Source: Oceanobacillus indicireducens (GTDB lineage: Bacteria; Bacillota; Bacilli; Bacillales; Amphibacillaceae). Taken from it: DNA of 64,000 bases. The position numbers were made by a program, and so were the translations under genes. The notes below the pieces were generated by a model that was given only the letters and a program-made list of their open reading frames with translations, was not told where the DNA came from and searched no databases. Every line of letters begins with the position of its first letter. The first letter of the stretch is position 1. The stretch spans positions 1 to 64,000 of the forward strand of contig NZ_BMOS01000019.1 of the NCBI RefSeq assembly GCF_014647195.1, given 5' to 3'. Shown piece after piece: positions 26,907 through 37,069 of the stretch.

Positions 26907-28901
26907 TTATTTTAACAGCGGTACAAGCTCTTCCCTTACAAAAGGAGCGAGTGTACTTGAATATGTTGCCGTAATATGATGACTATCCGTATAGACCAAT
27001 ACATTTCCGACAACAGCTTTACAGTAGTCGTCCTCACAGAATCGGTCGGTAAAGTCAACATAATGCACATTCTCCGGTGGATTGTTTAACTGATCCCACG
27101 GTGCATCAGCAGGGAGAATCTCCTCCCGTTCCACCGCACAATCTAAATTATCCGCACCGTTTTCTTCTACACAGGAAGGAACATCAAAGGTAAAACGCGG
27201 GTTATCCCGAACGGCAAAGACTGGAATATCATGTTCCTCTAAGATTTCCCAAGCCTCGACATATCCGTCAGGCACTTCTTGACGCTGGGTAACATCCGCC
27301 GTTGTAAATACAAGATCCGGCTCCAACTCTAAAATAACTTCCATTAAGTTTGTATTCCATTCTGTACAATCTTCCTCATCAAATTCCTCGGTAGAGAAAC
27401 GACAGCCACTCTTCGTATACGAGTTGATCTGTATTTTTTCCTCTTCTGCAAATCCTTGTAGGGCAGGTAGCCAGTGTGCAGAGTGCGAGCCGCCTACAAG
27501 TGCTACCGTATATTCAGGATTATCCGTTTCACCGTAAATACATTCAATAACTTCTGTCTCTCCAACAGCTTGGTGACAACCATCTGCATAAAGGTCTGGT
27601 TGGTCGTTCCGGGCTTGTACCGGAGTAGGGACAACCGGTTCACCCGTCTCACCGCTAACATCAGCAAAAGCTGTTACTGCCGCTCCTGGATAATCTTCTT
27701 CATTCACCACATCTGTCAGCTGGTCTTGCTGTTTAGCAATCGTCTGTGACCAGAATCCGGAGAGGACTAATACCGGAATCATGAAGAGAATAGCAATCGT
27801 CGCCGTCTTCCACTTCACGTTCAAGCTCTTTCTATTTCTGATTGGCTTCTCAACAAATTCTGTCGTCACATAAGCTAGGATGGCTGATAACAGCATAATG
27901 AGTAATCCTTCAAGCAGGCTAGCCGTTTCATTTCCTGTAATAAGGAAGTAAAAGATTAAGATTGGCCAATGCCAGAGGTAGAACCCGTAGGAAATGCCGC
28001 CGAATGTAACAAGTGGCTTCGAGCTAAGTAAGCCATAAGCACTATATTTACCACCCTGATTTCCAGCAATTAAAATGAACAGTGCACTGAGGACTGGCCA
28101 TAATGCCGCGTAACCTGGGAATATGGTTGAGACTTGTAAAATCAAGCCACAGCTTACTAACCCGAAAAGGCCGAGCCAGCTCAAGATAATACTAATTTGT
28201 TTATTCACTTTAATGTTCGTAATCAGTAAGGCGAGAATTCCACCTGCGCTGAATTCCCATACTCTTGTAAACGTGTCGAAATATGCCCAAGGTTGATTCA
28301 CATCTGTTTTATAAATCGAGTAACCAAGGGAAATAAAGAATACGACAATCAGTGTCCCGAGGAACACAGGTCTTACTTGCTTTTTGAAGATAAAACGAGC
28401 AAGCAGTATCGTTACAAGTAAGAGGAGCGGCCAAATAATATAGAACTGCCCCTGTAAAGACATTGCCCAGAAATGCTGGAATGGGCTAGCTTCATTATTC
28501 TGTGCTAGATAGTCTACTGAATTAATCGCGAGCTGCCAGTTCTCGAAATACAAGGCGGAAGCAAGTAATTCCTGAACGGTCTGATCCCATCTTACTTCCG
28601 GCAGCCAAATGATACAGGCAATCCCCGTAATAAATAGGACGGTAAAAGCAGCCGGGAACAATCGCTTCATCAACCTCAGAATAAAGCCGCTGAAATCAAT
28701 CTTGCCGTATCGCTCATATCGCCCAAGCAAGGAAGTTGTAATTAGAAATCCTGCCACAACGAAGAATACATCGACCCCACCGGAAACATTTCCGAGCCAG
28801 ATATGATAGACGGCAACGAGTATAGAAGCAACCGCCCGTAACCCTTCAATCTCCAGCCTAAACTTCCTGTCGGCTTTCTTGTATAAATCCATGTATCTCA
28901 C
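26907..28901 (-). CDS. OatA-like O-acyltransferase (acyltransferase-3 plus SGNH domain)
   Basis: A 664-residue membrane protein. The N-terminal ~350 residues are an acyltransferase-3 domain with about ten hydrophobic segments: LEIEGLRAVASILVAVYHIW (conserved Arg and His), GGVDVFFVVAGFLIT and RLMKRLFPAAFTV. The extracellular C-terminal SGNH-like esterase/transferase domain has VALVGGSHSAHWLP, and near the end YTDSHHITATYSS (Asp-x-x-His). The architecture matches peptidoglycan or wall-polymer O-acetyltransferases. Its substrate may be peptidoglycan or the polymer made by this locus. GTG 28901 has AAGGA at close spacing; ATG 28892 is an alternative start. It is transcribed opposite to the CWB2 genes. 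Confidence 0.9.
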   Translation of the reverse strand: MRYMDLYKKADRKFRLEIEGLRAVASILVAVYHIWLGNVSGGVDVFFVVAGFLITTSLLGRYERYGKIDFSGFILRLMKRLFPAAFTVLFITGIACIIWLPEVRWDQTVQELLASALYFENWQLAINSVDYLAQNNEASPFQHFWAMSLQGQFYIIWPLLLLVTILLARFIFKKQVRPVFLGTLIVVFFISLGYSIYKTDVNQPWAYFDTFTRVWEFSAGGILALLITNIKVNKQISIILSWLGLFGLVSCGLILQVSTIFPGYAALWPVLSALFILIAGNQGGKYSAYGLLSSKPLVTFGGISYGFYLWHWPILIFYFLITGNETASLLEGLLIMLLSAILAYVTTEFVEKPIRNRKSLNVKWKTATIAILFMIPVLVLSGFWSQTIAKQQDQLTDVVNEEDYPGAAVTAFADVSGETGEPVVPTPVQARNDQPDLYADGCHQAVGETEVIECIYGETDNPEYTVALVGGSHSAHWLPALQGFAEEEKIQINSYTKSGCRFSTEEFDEEDCTEWNTNLMEVILELEPDLVFTTADVTQRQEVPDGYVEAWEILEEHDIPVFAVRDNPRFTFDVPSCVEENGADNLDCAVEREEILPADAPWDQLNNPPENVHYVDFTDRFCEDDYCKAVVGNVLVYTDSHHITATYSSTLAPFVREELVPLLK

Positions 28902-28929
28902 GCTTTCCTTTTCATTGTTTATCGCAGTG

Positions 28930-29059
28930 TTACTGGCTACAGGACTCCCACCTCAAACGTTGGGGAACCCACCAATTAGAAATGGGATCTCCGCGCGATC
29001 AGTAACAGCCCGATTGGTTCCACTAACATTCAGTAGGGGAAGAAAAGCCCTACTGAATG
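28930..29059. repeat. CATTCAGT hairpin element, copy 1
   Basis: CATTCAGTAGGG (29027-29038) and CCCTACTGAATG (29048-29059) form a perfect 12-bp hairpin. Upstream within the element are a second weaker hairpin (AACGTTGGGGAACCCACCAAT) and a CACTAACATTCAGT junction that also occurs (inverted) at 38691-38810. No gene is supported between 28901 and 29166. Confidence 0.78.
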
Positions 29060-29166
29060 AAGGTTCCCTTTATGATGCTTTCATTCTATTAAACTTACGT
29101 ATTATGAATAAAGCACACCCTTAAGTTTACCGAATTACCGGTAACTTGTCTAATCCATATAATTCC

Positions 29167-29904
29167 TCAGCTTCCTTCATACTCGTGATAAGGACTGACC
29201 GGGTTCTCTTCCAGCGTAATAAAGTATTCCGGAACTGACTTCCAGCCGATCCCGTACATACCATTTGCAAAGTCTTCTTGCTTGTACGCGCGGCTCGCTT
29301 CAACAATGACATCTCGGTAATCTTCATCATAATTATCTTTTTTAATTTCCACATCTAGAGGAGTGAAATTATTCCCGAAGTAAAATGTCCCATCCTCAAT
29401 TACACCTTCATCCATTAAATTACGAAGCGCATGTCCAGCATTCGCGTGATCTTCATGCGGGTCATAATAGCTGAATGTTTTATGACTTGCATTCGGGTAG
29501 CGTCCTTCATATTCCCGGATAACCTCCTCAACTTCTTCAACCTTTAAGGCACCATCTGAATACCCGATTTTTTCGACATTATCTGGATCCACACCAAGTA
29601 TATCTACCGCAAGATCGAACTCCCGGTTCCTCGCGTCGGAAAATTCTTCTGGCGTTAAATCTAATTTCTCCCGGACAGCAGAATTCGCTCCGTCCGTTAA
29701 TAGAACGACATGCACATCTCGCCCCTTTACGACATGGTCATGGATCGATACGCCAAATGTAATGACCTCATCGTCCTGGTGGGGGATATAATAGATGACT
29801 TCATCTAAATCCTTATGTAAAATATCAGAACGGAAAAAGAATACGAGGATTAATGCAGCGGCAAGCACAATGGCTCCAGCTGTAATATACTTTCTTTTAT
29901 TCAT
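29167..29904 (-). CDS. Membrane-anchored PIG-L family N-deacetylase
   Basis: A 245-residue protein with a short basic N-terminus and one transmembrane helix (TAGAIVLAAALILVFFF), so the catalytic domain probably faces outside. PIG-L/LmbE zinc motifs are present: IPHQDDEVITFG (His-Gln-Asp-Asp-Glu) and, in the second half, DPHEDHANAG supplying the further His. PIG-L enzymes remove N-acetyl groups from GlcNAc-type sugars using Zn2+. The start is ATG 29904 behind a perfect AAAGGAGG; the open frame upstream to 29970 lacks a ribosome site. It is divergent from an acetyl-CoA:glucosaminide N-acetyltransferase-like gene, which would catalyse the reverse reaction. Substrate inferred as wall or polymer amino sugar. 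Confidence 0.87.
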   Translation of the reverse strand: MNKRKYITAGAIVLAAALILVFFFRSDILHKDLDEVIYYIPHQDDEVITFGVSIHDHVVKGRDVHVVLLTDGANSAVREKLDLTPEEFSDARNREFDLAVDILGVDPDNVEKIGYSDGALKVEEVEEVIREYEGRYPNASHKTFSYYDPHEDHANAGHALRNLMDEGVIEDGTFYFGNNFTPLDVEIKKDNYDEDYRDVIVEASRAYKQEDFANGMYGIGWKSVPEYFITLEENPVSPYHEYEGS

Positions 29905-30030
29905 CAAAGGACCTCCTTTCTCTGTTATTATATTACAATATTCGATACGAACAATTAAATTATGGTACAATTTTCTAAGGTTATAAGGAAAAGATGTTTT
30001 AAAAGTACTAGATTAGGGAATGTGATATCT

Positions 30031-31131
30031 ATGAACAAAGCTATTAAAAAGAAAAGCAGAATCTACTCGCTGGACGTTACGCGAGGGTTTATTGTTTTCT
30101 TATCTATCTTTACATTCAGTATCCCAGGGGTATTCAGTCATGCGCCTTGGTATGGGCTAACGCTGCTTGACACGATCTTTCCGGCTTTCGTCACGATCTT
30201 TGGAACGAGTATGGCCATTGCTTACCAGAGAGGAGTAAGTGCAAAGCGGATGACGACCCGCACATTACGGTTGGTTATCTTTGGGTTATTGTTTAACATG
30301 GTAGCCGCTTGGTCGCTGGATTTGTCTACACTGAGGTTCACCGGGGTATTGCAGTTATTTGCCGTGCTAGGTGTGCTCACTGTCATCATTACTAAATACA
30401 TTAAGCGAATCGGAGCTTTGATTGCGCTTAGCTTTATCATATTCGGCATTTACGGGGCTTCCTTGCTTATCGTAGGTACAGGATGTGAAGACGGGTTGCC
30501 ACAGATGGGCTGTAATCCATCCCATTTAATTGATCCGGTAATATTCGGGGAGAACCATACATATGCTGGGGGGGGACGTGGTCACGATCCAGAAGGAATA
30601 GCAACAATGTTTTCCGCACTAGGCAATGTGTTGCTTGGATTTGCAGCAGGGAAAATTCTTCTGGATAAAGGGAGGAACGTTGCAAAACGCTTATTTACCT
30701 TTTCGACTATCCTTATACTTATCTCACTTGCGGTCAATGTGATTATTCCATTCAATAAGCGATTATGGTCGCCATCGTTTGGAATCATTACTGCCGGATT
30801 AACGATATTTATCCTAGCAATCTGTTATTTACTATTTGATAGAAAAGAACCAGCCGAAGTACACCCGTTTAAAAAATCCGTGCATTGGGTACTAGAAGCA
30901 TATGGGAGAAACAGTTTCCTCGTTTACTTTGGGAAGTATGTCTTATATGCGGTTCTAATTAACACAAGTATCACGATTGGCGAACGTTCAGTCTTGCTAA
31001 ACACCCTTTTGATGGAATTCTCGGGCAGTTTCGGACTTCCAGCTGAAATAATATATTTCATTATTTACTTTGGACTTTGGTTATTCATCACCCTTTATGC
31101 TCATAAAAATAAAATATACGTCAAAATTTAG
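30031..31131 (+). CDS. HGSNAT-like transmembrane acetyltransferase (DUF1624/DUF5009 family)
   Basis: A 366-residue membrane protein with about ten hydrophobic segments. The family signature SLDVTRGFIVFLSIF is followed by FSHAPWYGLTLLDTIFPAFVTIFG, where the HAxWxGLTxxDxxFP motif with His37 corresponds to the active-site region of heparan-alpha-glucosaminide N-acetyltransferase. That enzyme moves acetyl groups from cytoplasmic acetyl-CoA across the membrane onto amino sugars on the far side. The extracellular loop between about residues 150 and 190 holds two cysteines (GCEDGLPQMGC). It is divergent from a PIG-L deacetylase with a ~126-bp shared upstream region. The bacterial substrate is unknown; wall polysaccharide is the obvious candidate. 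Confidence 0.85.
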   Translation: MNKAIKKKSRIYSLDVTRGFIVFLSIFTFSIPGVFSHAPWYGLTLLDTIFPAFVTIFGTSMAIAYQRGVSAKRMTTRTLRLVIFGLLFNMVAAWSLDLSTLRFTGVLQLFAVLGVLTVIITKYIKRIGALIALSFIIFGIYGASLLIVGTGCEDGLPQMGCNPSHLIDPVIFGENHTYAGGGRGHDPEGIATMFSALGNVLLGFAAGKILLDKGRNVAKRLFTFSTILILISLAVNVIIPFNKRLWSPSFGIITAGLTIFILAICYLLFDRKEPAEVHPFKKSVHWVLEAYGRNSFLVYFGKYVLYAVLINTSITIGERSVLLNTLLMEFSGSFGLPAEIIYFIIYFGLWLFITLYAHKNKIYVKI

Positions 31132-31412
31132 TCTTTATTCCTATAAGTCTATTAGTAAAAAAATATCAAACAATTAATCTAAAAGCTATGGTATAATAAC
31201 TTCCATAAGTTGCTATTTTGTTTACCAACAACAAAAAATCTATTATTCCTCCACAGAGCGGGTGACGTTTTACACGTTACGACATTACATAACAGATCCG
31301 ACACCTAGAACCTTCCGCTTACATGAGAAGAAAGGACGGTGAAAATCGTAGCTGATTTGTTTGTTGTTTGTAATATAATTGGAATCTGATTTCCATTTCA
31401 GGAGGGATTTTT

Positions 31413-33842
31413 GTGGTCACAAAAAGTAAGAAACGTTTCAGCTTACTTAGTATGTTCACTGCATTGATCATGGCAGTATCCTTGTTCTCGCCAATTTCAA
31501 TCTTTGCACAGACTAATTCAGCAGAGGGGAAACTTTCTAGTAATCTAATACAAGAATTTGAAGAAAACGATAAAGTATCTTTCGTTGTTGAATTCAACGA
31601 AAAGGCTAATACAGCCGCAGCAAAAAACAGTGTAAGCTTATCTGGACTTTCTGAAAAAGAAGCGGAAGTTCAGCAACGAGAAGCAGTAATTAGTGCTTTA
31701 CAGACAACTGCAGATAAAACTCAAGCAGATGTCTTAAGTTACTTAGAGAATAACACCGATGCGGAAGTAAAATCATTCTATATCGCAAACATTCTTATTG
31801 TAACAGCAACTCAGGAAGTAGCTGAAGAAGTTGCAGCATTCCCTGAAGTTAAAAGCGTTACAGCTAGCCCGGAAATCACATTAGTTGACCCGGTAAATAC
31901 TGAAAACGGCTTGAATGATATCATTGACGACTATCCATTTGGATGGAACGTTGATCATGTTAAAGCTCCAGAAGCTTGGGATAAAGGTTTTGACGGTGAA
32001 GGTATCGTAATTGGTAACATTGACTCTGGTGTTCAATGGGATCACCCAGCAATCCAAGATAGCTACCGTGGTTATAATGCAGAAACAGGCGAAGTTGATC
32101 ACTCTGCAAACTTCTATGATGCTATTAATGGCGAAAAAGAAGCATACGATGACAACGGACACGGTACACACGTAACTGGTACTACATCAGGTCAAAGCAT
32201 TGAGGCTGGAGATTACTCCGGTGCTTTAGGTGTTGCACCAGGTTCAACTTGGATTGCAGCTAAAGCTCTTAACTCAATCGGAAGCGGTCCACTAGATGCA
32301 TTTGTAGAGGCAGCAGAATGGATGTTAGCTCCAGGTGGAGATGCAGCTAATGCACCGGACATCATCAACAACTCATGGGGAGTTGATTCTGGTGGAGAAA
32401 CGTTTGATAATGAGTGGTTCCGTGATGTAATTGTTTCTTGGACAGATGCGAACATCTTCCCAGTATTTGCAGCAGGAAACCTAGATAACCCTGAAGAAGG
32501 ATCAATCTTTGTTCCAGCATTATACCCAGAAGCATTTACAGTAGGTGCAATTGATAAAGATAACAGCCTTGCTGATTTCTCAGCAAAAGGACCGTCACCA
32601 TATGGTGAAGTAAAACCTGAAGTTGTAGCTCCAGGTGTAAATGTTCCATCTTCATACCCAATTGACGATATTGCATGGGCTGGCGGTACTTCTATGGCAG
32701 CACCAGCAGTTGCAGGTGTTGTAGCACTTGCTAAACAAGCAAACGAAGACGCAACAATTGAAGATATTAGAAATGTTCTAACTGAAACAGCAACAAACTT
32801 AACGGACGATGAATTCACTGAAGAAGTTAACAATGGTTTCGGTCATGGATTGGTAAATGCTTTAAAAGTAGTTGAGGAAATTACTGAAGAAGAGCCGACT
32901 CCTGATCCAGATCCAGATCCAGATCCAGAACCAGAGCCAAAAGATCTTGAGCGTATCTTCGGTCAAAGCAGATACGACACGGCAATTGAGATTAGCCAAG
33001 CTTGGGAAGACGACTCTGTTGACACAGTAATCGTTGCCCGTGGTGATGACTACGCAGACGCCCTAGCTGGTGTTCCTTTAGCACACGTACTTGATACACC
33101 AATTCTTTTAACTACAGACAATGATAAGATCATTGAGAAGACATTAGCTGAAATTGAAAGACTTGGCGCTACTGAGGCAATCGTTCTTGGTGGAGAAGGT
33201 GCAATTGCTCCTACAACCTACAACAGATTAGCTTCAGCAGTTCCTGAGATCAATCGTTTATCTGGTGACACCCGTTTCGAAACTGCAGCAGAAATTGCAG
33301 AAGCATTCGCTGAAGTTAACGGTGGCGAACTGAATGAAGTTGTTGTAGCAAACGGCTTGAACTTCCCGGATGCACTGACAATTGGTTCATTCGCAGCTCA
33401 AACGGAAACTCCAATTGTATTAACATTGGATGACCGTGTACCAGAAGCAACACAAGAACTACTTGATAAGTACAATGTAGCTGAAACTACAGTAGTTGGT
33501 GGAGAAGCAGTTGTTAACGCTGATGTAGAAGCAGCTCTTCCATCTGCAACTCGTCTAGCTGGTAATGACCGTTACGGTACTAACGTTGCAATCTTAGATC
33601 ACTATGAGTCTGTAGACAGCGGTCTGTACATTGCAACAGGTAAAGATTATGCTGATGCTCTTACAGGAGCAGTTCTAGCAGCACAAAACGATACTGCGAT
33701 TCTGTTAGTTCATGATAAGATTCCAAAAGAAATCGCACCTTACCTCGATGCAAATGACGTTGACTTCTCTGCAATCTTTGGTGGTAAAAATGCAGTAGGT
33801 GACGATGTTAAACAAGCTCTAGAAGACTACCTGAACGAATAA
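31413..33842 (+). CDS. Secreted subtilisin-family (S8) serine protease with three CWB2 repeats
   Basis: An 809-residue exported protease. The signal peptide ends at about residue 32 (SIFAQ). Residues 40-150 are an I9-type propeptide. The S8 domain has the triad Asp204 (GNIDSGV), His250 (GHGTHVTG) and Ser427 (GGTSMAAPA), with oxyanion Asn in NNSWG/AAGN. The layout resembles bacillopeptidase F. A Pro-Asp/Glu linker (PTPDPDPDPDPEPEP, about 496-510), encoded by repeated GATCCA hexamers, leads to three CWB2 repeats (about 515-809). It should act on the wall surface. GTG start behind AGGAGGGA; TATAAT at about 31194 is a possible -10. It has the same length class and the same active-site Ser number as the subtilase at 38981, so the two are paralogues. 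Confidence 0.93.
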   Translation: MVTKSKKRFSLLSMFTALIMAVSLFSPISIFAQTNSAEGKLSSNLIQEFEENDKVSFVVEFNEKANTAAAKNSVSLSGLSEKEAEVQQREAVISALQTTADKTQADVLSYLENNTDAEVKSFYIANILIVTATQEVAEEVAAFPEVKSVTASPEITLVDPVNTENGLNDIIDDYPFGWNVDHVKAPEAWDKGFDGEGIVIGNIDSGVQWDHPAIQDSYRGYNAETGEVDHSANFYDAINGEKEAYDDNGHGTHVTGTTSGQSIEAGDYSGALGVAPGSTWIAAKALNSIGSGPLDAFVEAAEWMLAPGGDAANAPDIINNSWGVDSGGETFDNEWFRDVIVSWTDANIFPVFAAGNLDNPEEGSIFVPALYPEAFTVGAIDKDNSLADFSAKGPSPYGEVKPEVVAPGVNVPSSYPIDDIAWAGGTSMAAPAVAGVVALAKQANEDATIEDIRNVLTETATNLTDDEFTEEVNNGFGHGLVNALKVVEEITEEEPTPDPDPDPDPEPEPKDLERIFGQSRYDTAIEISQAWEDDSVDTVIVARGDDYADALAGVPLAHVLDTPILLTTDNDKIIEKTLAEIERLGATEAIVLGGEGAIAPTTYNRLASAVPEINRLSGDTRFETAAEIAEAFAEVNGGELNEVVVANGLNFPDALTIGSFAAQTETPIVLTLDDRVPEATQELLDKYNVAETTVVGGEAVVNADVEAALPSATRLAGNDRYGTNVAILDHYESVDSGLYIATGKDYADALTGAVLAAQNDTAILLVHDKIPKEIAPYLDANDVDFSAIFGGKNAVGDDVKQALEDYLNE

Positions 33843-33863
33843 GTTCGGTAGGAATCTACGAAA

Positions 33864-33906
33864 ACATCCTATAGAGTAGGCCAATACTCTGTAGGGTGTT
33901 TTTTGT
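33864..33906 (+). terminator. Intrinsic terminator after the first subtilase gene
   Basis: ACATCCTATAGAGTA pairs with TACTCTGTAGGGTGT across a 6-nt loop, followed by TTTTTTG. Confidence 0.9.
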
Positions 33907-34048
33907 TGTTTAATTTTACCCTGTAAGAGCTCATCAGCATAAACTCACATTGCAGTATATAAGCTATGCATATATTTGTCCAGTATAATATATCTATTTC
34001 GTTTATAATGGTTATGGGTAAAAAGTAACATATGGGTAGGGAAAATGA

Positions 34049-36913
34049 ATGAGTGGAAAGTTTAGTAGAATTACATATGGATTTATGGTGTTGATTTTGC
34101 TGTTGAATGTGGTTGCGCCGAGCTTAACCTTTGCGGCAGCTGACAGTAAACCACCTGTAATTGAAGATATTAAGGTGAGTCCAGATGAAGTTGGTGTAGG
34201 AAATCAGATTGAGGTATCTATGAAAGTGACCGATGATGATTCAGGTGTAGAATGGGTGTCTACTCACTTCGACTCTCCGGTCAATACCTCATCTATTATA
34301 ATCTATTTAGAAGAAAATGATGAAACTGGACTATGGGAAGGCAGTCATACGCTAGATTCCTATACACATGAAGGGGAATGGGAATTTTCCCATATTTGGG
34401 CTACAGACTATGCGGGTAATACTGCAAGCTTATATGCTCGAGATATTCCCGATATAAGTGATTTAAATTTTATTGTTAAACCAGAATTAGATGTCAATCA
34501 AGCTGAATTTCCTTATTATGTTACGGTAACGAATGAAAAATGGGGAAACAAAGTAATCGATAAAGATGTATACATCGGACCAGATTCCATTATTGAAATT
34601 GAAGGTAATGTAGAAATCACAGGAGATGTTTATATCTATGGAATAGTAAGAAATAACGGGAATTTAACAATCAATGGTACCCTTCATGCACATTCAGTAA
34701 ATGACAAGTTTGATTATTGGGAACCTGGAGCAATTGTATTCTCGGATGATTCCACGCAAAATATAAAAAATACCAATGAAAGCACAGAACCATACGATGT
34801 CCCATTTGAAATATTTAATGAAGATTTAACAAATGAAACGGGAACTATCGAGATTGAAGGAAAAACACTTCCTTTTGTTGATGTAACGATTAAAAATGAA
34901 GCATTATCGCTTGATTACCGCGGCTATTTCTCAACGACAATTGAGGATGTTTCATCAAATAAAATTCCATTTGAAGTAGTAGATGCTTTTGGAAATACAA
35001 TAGATAAATATGTTGAAGTTAAAGATGTAGTTACACCAGAAAAAGTAACTGACTTTAAAGTAATAGAGACTAATTCTGATTCCATCACCGTTAGCTGGAA
35101 TAGTGTGAAGGACACCGATTTAGCTAATTATATTTTATATGTAAACGATGAAAAAGTGGCTATAGCAAAGGCTGACGAAACAACACATATTTTCACAGAT
35201 TTGCAAGCAAATACGGAGTATAACTTATCCATTGTTGCAGCAGATGAGAGTGACAATGAAAGTGAGAAATCAACAATTAAAGCAACTACAAATCCAGAAA
35301 CTCCAAGTGTAGATGCTGTAACAGAGGAAGATGAAGTAATTACTGGAACATCCAGCCCGGCAGTCCAAATTATAGTAAACGCAAATGGAAAAGAGTTAGC
35401 AACTGGAAAAACGGATGAAAAAGGCAAATTCAGAATTACTATTCCGAAACAAACTCATGGAACTGAGTTGACTGTAGTGGCTGTTGGTAAGAACGAACAG
35501 GAAAGTAAAGCTACAAAAGTAACAGTAGCAGACACTACACCGCCAGCAGCTCCTGAAGTCAATGAAGTAACCGATCAATCAACGGAAATTACCGGTAAAG
35601 CAGAAGCTAATTCAACGGTCATTGCAAAAGTAGCGAATAAGGAAATTGGACAAGCTAAAGCAAATGCGAACGGTAATTTTACAATAAAAATCACTAAACA
35701 AACTGCTGAAACGGAAATCGCTGTGACAGCGACAGATAAAGCAGGAAATGTTAGTAAGGCAAGCAAAGTTGTTGTAAAAGACGTAACTGCTCCTGAAGCG
35801 CCTGCTGTTAACCAACTTACAGACCAATCAACAAAAATTACTGGAACAGCAGAAGCAGCATCCGTCGTAGTTGCAACAGCTAACAATAAACAAATCGGTC
35901 GAGTGACTGCTAAATTTGACGGTACATTCGAGATGCCGATTAAGAAACAAGCAGCTGACACAAAAGTTACAGTAACTGCAAAAGACAAAGCGGGAAATGA
36001 AAGTAAAGCAGCAACCATCATGGTGAAAAAACAAGTCGAGCGTATTTCTGGATATATGCGTTATGACACGGCAGTTGAAGCAAGTAAACAAGGCTGGGAT
36101 AAAGCCGATACGGTAATTATCGCGCGTGGCGATGATTTCGCAGATGCCCTTGCAGGTGTGCCACTAGCTCATAAGCTGGATGCACCCATTCTCATGACAC
36201 CAAGTGATAAACTTTGGAATAATAGTCTCGAGGAAATCAAACGCCTCGGTGCGAAGAATGCAATCATCCTCGGTGGAGAGGGTGCGGTAAGTAAAGCAGT
36301 ATCCACTGAATTAACAAAAGCTGGCTTGAAAGTCGAGCGGATTGAAGGAAAATCGCGCTTTGAAACAGCTGCATTAATCGCTAAGGAAATCGCACCAAAT
36401 GGAACGAAAAAGATAGTCGTAGCAAATGGTATGGATTTCCCTGATGCACTTTCCGTCGCATCTTATGCAGCAAAAGAAGGCATGCCAATTCTCTTAACAC
36501 TAGATGATCGCGTTGCAAAAGCAACAGAATCCACAGTAAAGTCACTCGATGTAAAAGAAACACTCGTTGTCGGTGGGGAAGCAGTAGTTTCCAAGAAAGT
36601 ACAACAAGCTTTGCCGAAAGCCAAGCGTTTAAGCGGTAATGACCGTTATGAAACAAACATTGCAATCGCGAAGCATTTTGGCGTAGACAGCAACCATATT
36701 TATATCGCAACTGGACGGAACTATGCTGACGCACTAACTGGTGGAGTACTTGCAGCTAAAGAAAACAGCGCAATCTTACTCGTCCACCACCGCGTCCCAG
36801 CATCCGTCTCCGGCTACATGAACAAGCAAAACTTCCAAAGTCTCTCCATCTTCGGGGGCACCGGAGCAGTTGATGACTCAATCAAAAATGATTTAACAAA
36901 ACGATTGAAATAA
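34049..36913 (+). CDS. Secreted Ig/Fn3-repeat protein with three CWB2 repeats
   Basis: A 954-residue exported protein with a signal peptide ending at about residue 30 (SLTFAAA). Residues 30-320 are beta-rich, including a possible Ig-like segment (PPVIEDIKVSPDEVGVGNQI) and a right-handed repeat-like segment (IEIEGNVEITGDVYIYGIV). About 326-420 is a fibronectin type III domain. About 420-660 holds three tandem bacterial Ig-like repeats with VTDQSTxITGxAEA and DKAGNxSKA signatures. From 663 to the end are three CWB2 repeats starting RISGYMRYDTAVEASKQGW. No catalytic domain is visible, so a structural, adhesin or scaffold role is likely. It has its own terminator; a ribosome site (TAGGGAAA) is close to ATG 34049. 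Confidence 0.88.
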   Translation: MSGKFSRITYGFMVLILLLNVVAPSLTFAAADSKPPVIEDIKVSPDEVGVGNQIEVSMKVTDDDSGVEWVSTHFDSPVNTSSIIIYLEENDETGLWEGSHTLDSYTHEGEWEFSHIWATDYAGNTASLYARDIPDISDLNFIVKPELDVNQAEFPYYVTVTNEKWGNKVIDKDVYIGPDSIIEIEGNVEITGDVYIYGIVRNNGNLTINGTLHAHSVNDKFDYWEPGAIVFSDDSTQNIKNTNESTEPYDVPFEIFNEDLTNETGTIEIEGKTLPFVDVTIKNEALSLDYRGYFSTTIEDVSSNKIPFEVVDAFGNTIDKYVEVKDVVTPEKVTDFKVIETNSDSITVSWNSVKDTDLANYILYVNDEKVAIAKADETTHIFTDLQANTEYNLSIVAADESDNESEKSTIKATTNPETPSVDAVTEEDEVITGTSSPAVQIIVNANGKELATGKTDEKGKFRITIPKQTHGTELTVVAVGKNEQESKATKVTVADTTPPAAPEVNEVTDQSTEITGKAEANSTVIAKVANKEIGQAKANANGNFTIKITKQTAETEIAVTATDKAGNVSKASKVVVKDVTAPEAPAVNQLTDQSTKITGTAEAASVVVATANNKQIGRVTAKFDGTFEMPIKKQAADTKVTVTAKDKAGNESKAATIMVKKQVERISGYMRYDTAVEASKQGWDKADTVIIARGDDFADALAGVPLAHKLDAPILMTPSDKLWNNSLEEIKRLGAKNAIILGGEGAVSKAVSTELTKAGLKVERIEGKSRFETAALIAKEIAPNGTKKIVVANGMDFPDALSVASYAAKEGMPILLTLDDRVAKATESTVKSLDVKETLVVGGEAVVSKKVQQALPKAKRLSGNDRYETNIAIAKHFGVDSNHIYIATGRNYADALTGGVLAAKENSAILLVHHRVPASVSGYMNKQNFQSLSIFGGTGAVDDSIKNDLTKRLK

Positions 36914-36922
36914 GTACAAATA

Positions 36923-36966
36923 ATCCCCTGTAAAAGTAGACAACCTACTCTACAGGGGATTTTTTC
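36923..36966 (+). terminator. Intrinsic terminator after the Ig-repeat gene
   Basis: ATCCCCTGTA ... TACAGGGGAT stem, then TTTTTT. Confidence 0.92.
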
Positions 36967-37069
36967 CTCTGCTAATTGGTGAAAAGTAAATTTCGGAAAA
37001 TTAACCGTTGACAGACACCTACCCTATATGTAGAATGATATTCAATTCTTACTAATCAAATATGAATTA

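Noticed and set aside
29127-29354. Minus-strand frame overlapping the 3' end of the PIG-L gene, suggesting a frameshifted C-terminus
   Set aside because: The PIG-L frame is complete with its own stop at 29167; the alternative tail (SMKEAEELYGLDKL) could not be tied to the family without alignment.
32213-32833. 206-codon minus-strand ORF within the first subtilase gene
   Set aside because: Antisense shadow of the S8 domain; low-complexity Ser/Ala-rich product without a ribosome site.
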